Of a stretch of DNA of 64,000 bases, positions 58,196 through 64,000 are shown one piece after another. A model generated the notes under the pieces. It was given only the letters and a program-made list of their open reading frames with translations. It had not been told where the DNA came from and made no database searches. The DNA lies in the NCBI GenBank assembly GCA_050874905.1, contig JBNMLP010000012.1:1-64000 (forward strand), given 5' to 3'. How positions within the stretch are numbered: position 1 is the stretch's first letter; the number at the start of each line of letters is the position of its first letter. The stretch comes from NC2004 sp050874905 (GTDB lineage Bacteria > Bacillota > Clostridia > Lachnospirales > Lachnospiraceae). A program made the translations under genes and the position numbers.

Positions 58196-59437
58196 ATGAG
58201 ACGAGTGGTGATTACAGGGATGGGGGCGATTACCCCGATCGGCAATAGCGTAGAGGAATTTTGGCAGGGATTAAAAGAGAAAAAGCTGGGGATCGGGCCG
58301 ATCACACGCTTTGATACGACAGACTATAAGGCAAAGCTGGCGGCTGAGGTCAAGGATTTTGATGCCAGGGCTTACATGGATGCCAAGGCAGCCAAGCGGA
58401 TGTCATTGTTTTCCCAGTATGCGGTGGCGGCAGCAAAGCAGGCACTGGAGGATGCAGGGCTGGAGCTTTCCAGCGAAGATCCTTACCGTGTCGGCGTGAG
58501 TGTCGGCTCCGGGATCGGCGGACTTTCAGACATGGAGGAAGCACATCAGCGTCTGACAGAGAAAGGGCCGGGACGGGTGAAGCCGCTGCTGGTTCCGATG
58601 ATGATCACCAATCTGGCGGCAGGAAATGTAGCGATCGCTTTCGGCTTAAAAGGAAAATGCATCAACGTAGTAACCGCCTGTGCAACGGGAACGAACTCGA
58701 TCGGGGAAGCATACCGGAGTATTCAGTGCAAAGAAGCCGATGTGATGGTGGCAGGAGGTACGGAGAGCTCGATCACCCCGGTTGGAATTGCAGGATTTCA
58801 GGCACTTACGGCATTGACCAAAGAGGAAGATCCTGCCCGTGCTTCTATTCCGTTTGACAAGGATCGCAGCGGATTTGTCATGGGAGAAGGAGCAGGCATC
58901 GTTGTACTGGAGGAGCTTTCCCACGCAAAGAAAAGAGGCGCCCGCATCTTAGCCGAGGTTGTCGGTTATGGAACAAGCTGCGACGCCTTTCATATAACCT
59001 CACCTGCCGAGGATGGAAGCGGAGCTGCAAAGGCAATGGAGCTTGCCATGAAGGAGGCCGGTGTGTCACCGATGGAAGTCGATTACATCAATGCGCATGG
59101 AACGAGTACGCACCACAATGACTTGTTTGAGACAAGAGCGATCAAGCTGGCACTCGGAGAAGAAGCGGCGCATCACGTTGCGATCAATTCCACGAAATCC
59201 ATGGTCGGACATCTGCTTGGTGCGGCAGGTGCGGTTGAGCTGATCGCCTGTGTAAAGTCCATCGAAGAAGACTATGTGCATGTCACCTTAGGATCGAAGG
59301 AAGCCGACGCAGAGTGTGACCTTGATTATACGTTTGGCGAGGGGGTACACCGCAAGGTAGCGGTAGCCTTAAGCAATTCCTTAGGATTTGGCGGACACAA
59401 TGCAACACTTGCGATCCGCAGATATGAAGAAGCATAA
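58196..59437 (+). CDS. fabF: Beta-ketoacyl-ACP synthase II
   Basis: FabF carries out elongating condensations. ATG at 58196 after AAAAGGAG gives 413 residues. The Cys-His-His triad is Cys162 in VVTACATGTNS, the His in NAHGTSTHHND and the His in KSMVGHLLGAAG. The gatekeeper region GFGGHN is near the C-terminus. It is the only elongating synthase seen here; no fabB partner is in the window. Confidence 0.95.
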   Translation: MRRVVITGMGAITPIGNSVEEFWQGLKEKKLGIGPITRFDTTDYKAKLAAEVKDFDARAYMDAKAAKRMSLFSQYAVAAAKQALEDAGLELSSEDPYRVGVSVGSGIGGLSDMEEAHQRLTEKGPGRVKPLLVPMMITNLAAGNVAIAFGLKGKCINVVTACATGTNSIGEAYRSIQCKEADVMVAGGTESSITPVGIAGFQALTALTKEEDPARASIPFDKDRSGFVMGEGAGIVVLEELSHAKKRGARILAEVVGYGTSCDAFHITSPAEDGSGAAKAMELAMKEAGVSPMEVDYINAHGTSTHHNDLFETRAIKLALGEEAAHHVAINSTKSMVGHLLGAAGAVELIACVKSIEEDYVHVTLGSKEADAECDLDYTFGEGVHRKVAVALSNSLGFGGHNATLAIRRYEEA

Positions 59438-59459
59438 CAAATGCAAAAAGGAGAGACCC

Positions 59460-59876
59460 ATGACAGTTTCAGAGATCAAAGAGCTGATCGGGGCGCTGGA
59501 TGCGTCCGGTGTGACCAGTCTCGAATATAAAGAAAATGATGTCAAGCTTGTACTTGCAAAAGGAAATGGTATCGTTTCGGAGGCGGCAGCTCCTGCTGTG
59601 AGTCCAAAGGAGAATGGCGCACCGGCACCCGATACAGAGGAAGGCCACATTGTGGCTTCTCCGTTAGTCGGTACGGCATATCTGGCTCCGGCGGAGGATG
59701 CTGAGGTGTTCGTAAAGGTGGGAGACACAGTGAAAAAGGGACAGACGCTTGCCATTATCGAAGCGATGAAGTTGATGAATGAGATTGAAAGTGATTATGA
59801 CGGAGAGGTTGTTAAGATCCTTGTGGAAAATGAGGAGACGGTCGAATATGGCCAGCCGCTTTTCGTCATCCGTTAA
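59460..59876 (+). CDS. accB: Biotin carboxyl carrier protein of acetyl-CoA carboxylase
   Basis: AccB carries the biotin that shuttles carboxyl from AccC to the carboxyltransferase. ATG at 59460 after GGAG gives 138 residues. An N-terminal helix region (ISEIKELIGALDASGVTSLEYK) and an Ala/Pro-rich linker precede the biotinyl domain, with Lys104 in IEAMKLMNEIE as the attachment site. It sits between fabF and fabZ, the order shared by many Clostridia. Confidence 0.95.
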   Translation: MTVSEIKELIGALDASGVTSLEYKENDVKLVLAKGNGIVSEAAAPAVSPKENGAPAPDTEEGHIVASPLVGTAYLAPAEDAEVFVKVGDTVKKGQTLAIIEAMKLMNEIESDYDGEVVKILVENEETVEYGQPLFVIR

Positions 59877-59891
59877 AAGGAGAGAGTGCAT

Positions 59892-60314
59892 ATGCTGACA
59901 GTAGAGGAGATAAAAAAGATCATTCCGCACCGGCATCCGTTTTTGCTGGTGGATTGCATTGAGGAGTATGAGCCGGGACAGTATGCGATCGGAAGAAAAT
60001 GTGTGACTTACCGGGAAGATTTCTTTGCGGGGCATTTTCCGCAGGAACCGGTGATGCCGGGTGTGCTGATCATTGAAGCACTGGCGCAGGTCGGTGCGGT
60101 GGCGATTTTAAGCAAGGAAGAATACAAAGGTAAGATCGCTTATTTTGGCGGCATCAATAAATGTAAGTTCCGGGGAAAGGTTGTTCCGGGAGATACGTTG
60201 ACACTCTCCACAAAGATCATCCGTCAGAAAGGACCGGTCGGCGTGGGAGAAGCGGTGGCAAAGGTAGGCGACAAGGTCGTTGCATCAGCGGAGCTTACGT
60301 TTATGATCGGATAA
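59892..60314 (+). CDS. fabZ: 3-hydroxyacyl-ACP dehydratase FabZ
   Basis: FabZ dehydrates beta-hydroxyacyl-ACP. ATG at 59892 (GTG at 59886 is too near the ribosome site) gives 140 residues, a single hot-dog domain. Signature: IIPHRHPFLLVD and GHFPQEPVMPGVLIIEALAQ with the catalytic His and Glu. No isomerising FabA or FabN is visible, so unsaturated fatty acid synthesis would need another enzyme. Confidence 0.95.
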   Translation: MLTVEEIKKIIPHRHPFLLVDCIEEYEPGQYAIGRKCVTYREDFFAGHFPQEPVMPGVLIIEALAQVGAVAILSKEEYKGKIAYFGGINKCKFRGKVVPGDTLTLSTKIIRQKGPVGVGEAVAKVGDKVVASAELTFMIG

Positions 60315-60333
60315 CAGAAACGAGGATAGAAAC

Positions 60334-61680
60334 ATGATTGAAAAAGTCTTGATTGCAAACCGCGGAGAGATTGCCGTGCGGATCATAAGAGCCCTCCGGG
60401 AGATGGGGATCGCATCGGTTGCGGTTTATTCCAAAGCGGATAAAGAAGCCCTGCATGTGCAGTTAGCCGATGAGGCGATCTGTATTGGAGACACCAAGGC
60501 GCAGGACAGCTACTTGAATATGGAACGCATCATCAGTGCCACGATCGCAACCGGGGCAGATGCGATCCATCCGGGATTCGGATTTTTATCGGAAAATGCT
60601 AAATTTGCCGCACTTTGTGAGCAGTGCCATATTACCTTTATCGGTCCCGGTGCCAAAGTGATCGAAGCACTGGGCAATAAAGCGGTTGCCAGAAAAACAA
60701 TGGTGGATGCAGGCGTTCCCGTCATCCCGGGAAGTCAGGAAATGATCACGGACGCAGCACGCGCCGAGGAGGTTGCCGAGGAGATCGGCTATCCGATCAT
60801 GATCAAAGCGGCACTTGGCGGTGGCGGAAAAGGCATGCGGGTAGCAGCCCGGAAAGAGGAACTTGCTTCTGCATTTTTGACAGCGCAAAAAGAGAGCGAG
60901 CTGGCATTTAACGATGGTCGGATGTATCTGGAGCACTATGTAGAGCATCCGCGCCATATCGAATTTCAGATTCTGGCTGACCGTTACGGCAATGTTGTAC
61001 ATTTGGGAGAACGTGACTGTTCCGTGCAGCGCAATCACCAGAAAATGATCGAGGAAAGTCCTTCGATCGCATTAAGCGATACCCTTCGGGAAAAAATGGG
61101 ACAGGAGGCAGTAAAGGCTGCTAAGGCAGCACATTATGAAAATGCCGGAACGATCGAATTTCTGCTGGAGGCGGACGGCAGCTTTTATTTTATGGAAATG
61201 AATACAAGGATTCAGGTGGAGCATCCGGTAACAGAAGCCGTGACCGGACTGGATCTCATTAAGGAACAGATCAGGATTGCAGAGGGAACGCCGCTTTCTG
61301 TGACGCAAAAGGACATTCACTTAAGCGGTCATGCGATTGAATGCCGGATCAATGCCGAAGATCCGGAAAAGCAGTTTCGTCCGAGTCCCGGTGTGATCAA
61401 AGAGCTGTACCTGCCGGGAGGCAATGGCGTGCGCATTGATTCTGCGATCTACAGCGGCTATGAGGTCACTCCGTATTATGATTCCATGTTGGCAAAGGTG
61501 ATCGTAAAGGCGGACAACAGAGAAGCGGCGATCAAGAAAATGCGCAGTGCACTGGGAGAAGTGATCATTGAAGGAATTCAAACCAATATCGATTACCAGT
61601 ATGACATTTTAAACGATCCCGTTTACTGCTCGGGACAGTATAACATTGATTTTATTGATGAGTTTCAAAAGAGGAGATAA
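60334..61680 (+). CDS. accC: Biotin carboxylase of acetyl-CoA carboxylase
   Basis: AccC carboxylates biotin on AccB with ATP and bicarbonate. The 448-residue ATP-grasp protein shows KVLIANRGEIAVRIIRA, GFGFLSENAKFA, the glycine-rich ATP loop KAALGGGGKGMR, HIEFQILAD, ERDCSVQRNHQK, and the catalytic EMNTRIQVEHPVTE. Length is as in E. coli. The accDA gene follows 6 bases downstream. Confidence 0.96.
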   Translation: MIEKVLIANRGEIAVRIIRALREMGIASVAVYSKADKEALHVQLADEAICIGDTKAQDSYLNMERIISATIATGADAIHPGFGFLSENAKFAALCEQCHITFIGPGAKVIEALGNKAVARKTMVDAGVPVIPGSQEMITDAARAEEVAEEIGYPIMIKAALGGGGKGMRVAARKEELASAFLTAQKESELAFNDGRMYLEHYVEHPRHIEFQILADRYGNVVHLGERDCSVQRNHQKMIEESPSIALSDTLREKMGQEAVKAAKAAHYENAGTIEFLLEADGSFYFMEMNTRIQVEHPVTEAVTGLDLIKEQIRIAEGTPLSVTQKDIHLSGHAIECRINAEDPEKQFRPSPGVIKELYLPGGNGVRIDSAIYSGYEVTPYYDSMLAKVIVKADNREAAIKKMRSALGEVIIEGIQTNIDYQYDILNDPVYCSGQYNIDFIDEFQKRR

Positions 61681-61686
61681 CAAGCC

Positions 61687-63375
61687 TTGAATTTTAAACG
61701 AATTTTAAAAAAGAAAGATAGAAATCCAAAGAAGGATGAGGGACAGACGCCGCAGGTGCCGGAGGGACTGCTTAAGAAATGCCGGTTTTGTAAAGAGCCG
61801 ATCCTTGCAGCAGAGGTCAGAGCCCTGCATTATACCTGTCCGAAATGCGGCGGTTACTTCCGGATGCATGCTTTAAAACGCATCGAAATGATCACAGATG
61901 AAAAGAGCTTTGTTCCGTTATTTACCGGTATCGCACTGCAAAATCCGCTGGGACTTTCCGATTATCCGGCACAGGCTGCCGCCTGCCGGGAAAAGACGCA
62001 TCTGGAGGAGGCCGTAGTGACCGGAGAAGCAAGGATTGAAGGACAGAGAGTGGCACTTGGTGTCATGGATACCCGGTTTTTGATGGCAAGCATGGGACAG
62101 ATCGTGGGAGAAAAGATTACCCGGTTAGTTGAATATGCCGCAAAAGAATCGCTTCCGTTGATCCTCTTTACCTGTTCCGGCGGAGCGCGGATGCAGGAGG
62201 GAATGGTATCCCTCATGCAGATGGCAAAAACAAGTGCCGCACTGAAACGGTTTCATGATGCAGGCGGACTTTATATTACGGTACTCACCGATCCGACAAC
62301 AGGTGGCGTCACTGCAAGCTTTGCGATGCTTGGCGACATCATTTTAGCAGAACCCAATGCCCTGATCGGATTTGCCGGACCTCGTGTGATCGAGCAGACG
62401 ATCGGACAGAAGCTGCCGAAGGGCTTTCAACGCTCCGAATTTTTACTGGAGCATGGATTTGTGGATGCGATCGTTTCGCGCGAACAGATGAAAGAAACAC
62501 TGGCAAAGATCATCCGGCTGCATCAGCCGGGAACGCTTATAAAGAAGGAAAAGGAAGCGTACCGCAAGGAACAAAAGCAGATGTTTAAAGAACCATTGAG
62601 TGCGTGGGAGCGGGTACTGGTATCGCGGAAAATGGAGCGTCCGGTTGGAGATGACTATATCCATGCGTTGTTCGACGATTTCATGGAATTTCATGGAGAC
62701 CGGTATGCCAAGGATGATCCGGCGGTGATCGGAGGCATTGCGACATTTCAGGGGCTTCCCGTGACGGTGATCGCACAGGTCAAAGGACATAATACGAAAG
62801 AAAATATGCAGCGCAATTTTGGTATGCCCAATCCGGAAGGATACCGGAAAGCACTCCGTCTGATGAAGGAAGCAGAGCGGTTTGACCGCCCGGTCATTTT
62901 GTTTGTTGATACGCCGGGAGCGTTCTGCGGTTTAGAAGCAGAGGAGCGGGGGCAGGGAGAAGCCATTGCCAGAAATCTGTTTGAGATGTCTGCCCTTACC
63001 GTTCCCGTGCTTTCCATTCTGATCGGAGAAGGAGGCAGCGGCGGAGCACTTGCAATGGCGGTGGCAAATGAAGTCTGGATGTTAGAAAACTCCGTTTATT
63101 CCATTCTCTCCCCGGAGGGGTATGCCAGCATTTTATGGAAGGACAGCAAACGGGCGAAGGAGGCGGCAGGAGTAATGCGGATGACGGCGGCTGATCTCAA
63201 AGAAATGGGAATGATCGAGCGGGTTTTTCCTGAACCAAAGGAGCTTACGGTGGCAAGCTATGGTCCGGTCGTGATGCGCATTGCCTGTCAGATGCAGAAA
63301 TTCCTGTTGTCCATGCAGAATAAAACAAAAGAGGAAATAGCCAGAGAACGTTATGAGCGTTTCCGGAGGATGTAA
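61687..63375 (+). CDS. accDA: Fused acetyl-CoA carboxylase carboxyltransferase (AccD-AccA)
   Basis: The 562-residue product joins both carboxyltransferase subunits. Residues 1-285 are AccD (beta): a zinc ribbon with Cys32, 35, 51 and 54, then TCSGGARMQEGMVSLMQMAKTSAAL and LTDPTTGGVTASFAMLGD. Residues from about 295 are AccA (alpha), starting LSAWERVLVSRKMERP and including FDDFMEFHGDRYAKDDPAV, KGHNTKENMQRNFGM, DTPGAFCGLEAEERGQGEAIA and IGEGGSGGALAMAVAN. The fusion enforces 1:1 stoichiometry. The start is TTG at 61687, the only start codon spaced sensibly from GAGGAG within accC. Confidence 0.93.
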   Translation: MNFKRILKKKDRNPKKDEGQTPQVPEGLLKKCRFCKEPILAAEVRALHYTCPKCGGYFRMHALKRIEMITDEKSFVPLFTGIALQNPLGLSDYPAQAAACREKTHLEEAVVTGEARIEGQRVALGVMDTRFLMASMGQIVGEKITRLVEYAAKESLPLILFTCSGGARMQEGMVSLMQMAKTSAALKRFHDAGGLYITVLTDPTTGGVTASFAMLGDIILAEPNALIGFAGPRVIEQTIGQKLPKGFQRSEFLLEHGFVDAIVSREQMKETLAKIIRLHQPGTLIKKEKEAYRKEQKQMFKEPLSAWERVLVSRKMERPVGDDYIHALFDDFMEFHGDRYAKDDPAVIGGIATFQGLPVTVIAQVKGHNTKENMQRNFGMPNPEGYRKALRLMKEAERFDRPVILFVDTPGAFCGLEAEERGQGEAIARNLFEMSALTVPVLSILIGEGGSGGALAMAVANEVWMLENSVYSILSPEGYASILWKDSKRAKEAAGVMRMTAADLKEMGMIERVFPEPKELTVASYGPVVMRIACQMQKFLLSMQNKTKEEIARERYERFRRM

Positions 63376-63376
63376 G

Positions 63377-64000
63377 ATGAAAGAAATAAAATGGAAGAAA
63401 AAGAAACTTACGGTACCTGTGATCCAGGGTGGTATGGGCGTTGGGATCAGTCTGAGCGGTCTTGCCGCAGCCGTGGCAAAAGAGGGCGGTATGGGTGTGA
63501 TCTCGACGGCACAGATCGGATTCCGGGAACCTAATTTTTATGACGACCCGATGGCGGCAAATCTTTCGGCAATTCCAAAGGAAATTGCCCGTGCGAAAGA
63601 GCTTTCACAGGGAAATGGTCTGATCGCCTGCAATATCATGGTGGCATTAAACGGATATGAGGAGTCGGTAAGAGCCGCGGTGAAAGGTGGTGCGGATGCG
63701 ATCATTTCCGGAGCCGGACTTCCGGCAGATCTGCCGGGCTATGTGGCAGGCAGTGAGGTTCTGATCGCACCGATCGTAAGCAGTAAAAAAAGTGCCGCGG
63801 TGTTATTAAAACTCTGGCACCGGAAATTTAAACGCACCGCAGATTTTGTGGTGATCGAAGGACCAAAGGCAGGCGGTCATTTAGGATTTTCCCTGGAGGA
63901 TATGAAGGCGTATGAGGAAGGGCTCTACGAATCCTTTTATGAAGAGGAGGTCAAAGAGATCATTTCTGTTGTGCAGGGCTACGGTGCACTTTACGGACAT
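63377..64000 (+). CDS. FabK/nitronate monooxygenase-like flavoprotein (cut by window end)
   Basis: An open frame starting ATG at 63377, 6 bases after GGAGGA, runs to the window edge (208 codons, 3' end missing). The N-terminus reads LTVPVIQGGMGVGISLSGLAAAVAKEGGMGVIS, the FMN-dependent TIM barrel of the nitronate monooxygenase/FabK family, and later VVIEGPKAGGHLGF gives the catalytic His loop. It differs from the FabK at 55543 in inserted segments (REPNFYDDPMAANLSA, KLWHRKFKRTADF). Position at the end of the fatty-acid operon suggests a related reductase role, but a detoxifying nitronate oxidase is equally possible. Confidence 0.85.
   Translation, partial: MKEIKWKKKKLTVPVIQGGMGVGISLSGLAAAVAKEGGMGVISTAQIGFREPNFYDDPMAANLSAIPKEIARAKELSQGNGLIACNIMVALNGYEESVRAAVKGGADAIISGAGLPADLPGYVAGSEVLIAPIVSSKKSAAVLLKLWHRKFKRTADFVVIEGPKAGGHLGFSLEDMKAYEEGLYESFYEEEVKEIISVVQGYGALYGH

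Noticed and set aside
1..64000. tRNA, rRNA, CRISPR array, prophage or insertion sequence
   Set aside because: No tRNA cloverleaf, rRNA segment, spaced repeat array, integrase or transposase frame was recognised on either strand.

Overview
The window looks like chromosomal core sequence from an anaerobic, spore-forming, chemotactic Clostridia, most likely a Lachnospiraceae gut commensal (Roseburia/Agathobacter-like). The reasons are a type II fatty-acid cluster with FabK and a fused AccD-AccA, a tmk-yaaR-holB-ricT-rsmI block in Firmicute order, a PdaA-like deacetylase and a SpoVK-like ATPase, two chemoreceptors, an HD-GYP regulator, a mannan module, and strong AGGAGG ribosome sites. This is inference from gene content; no rRNA or tRNA gene was seen.

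Layout. 0-2 kb: an AT-rich ABC exporter pair that differs in composition from the rest. 2-7.7 kb: an RsmH-type methyltransferase on the minus strand, then a tight run of two lipoproteins, an ECF sigma factor and its membrane anti-sigma partner. 7.7-12.4 kb: a TPR/DUF4037/DUF4125 protein, then a mannobiose/cellobiose epimerase with a GH26 mannanase lacking a signal peptide. 12.8-19.8 kb: a YdbS/YdbT-type PH-domain pair, a chemoreceptor, a minus-strand TSCPD-murG-thioesterase operon and mtnN. 19.9-24.7 kb: membrane and hypothetical proteins, a polysaccharide deacetylase and a BlaI/BlaR1-like pair with a second BlaI-like regulator. 24.8-33.8 kb: type IIA topoisomerase subunits (ParE/ParC type), two CobW-type GTPases (one with His-rich 36-bp repeats, one fused to a YcgQ-like domain), an AAA+ ATPase and TyrA. 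34-40.4 kb: tmk-yaaR-holB-ricT-trmN6-like-rsmI, followed by an ABC pair whose ATPase has lost its catalytic motifs. 40.8-52.4 kb: a second chemoreceptor, pgi, a 2-hydroxyacid dehydrogenase, an HD-GYP protein, a MoxR/VWA pair and two LCP/LytR-type proteins. 52.4-54 kb: a GntR regulator and ispE on the minus strand. 54.1-64 kb: a complete fatty-acid initiation and elongation operon (fabH-acpP-fabK-fabD-fabG-fabF-accB-fabZ-accC-accDA) behind a strong promoter with a FabT-like palindrome, ending in a second FabK/NMO-like gene cut by the window edge.

The most unusual signal is non-coding. Three large hairpins, at 12441-12661, 18711-18851 and 40545-40688, share an identical 16-base core (CAGGCACGCTTTCGCT) in an asymmetric internal loop. 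Their arms and terminal stems have different sequences but remain base-paired, so the fold is conserved by compensatory change. This suggests an uncharacterised structured RNA or palindromic repeat family. Other points worth a second look are the tri-domain nucleotidyltransferase-like protein, the dead ABC ATPase, the CobW-YcgQ fusion, and the sigma factor operon led by lipoproteins.
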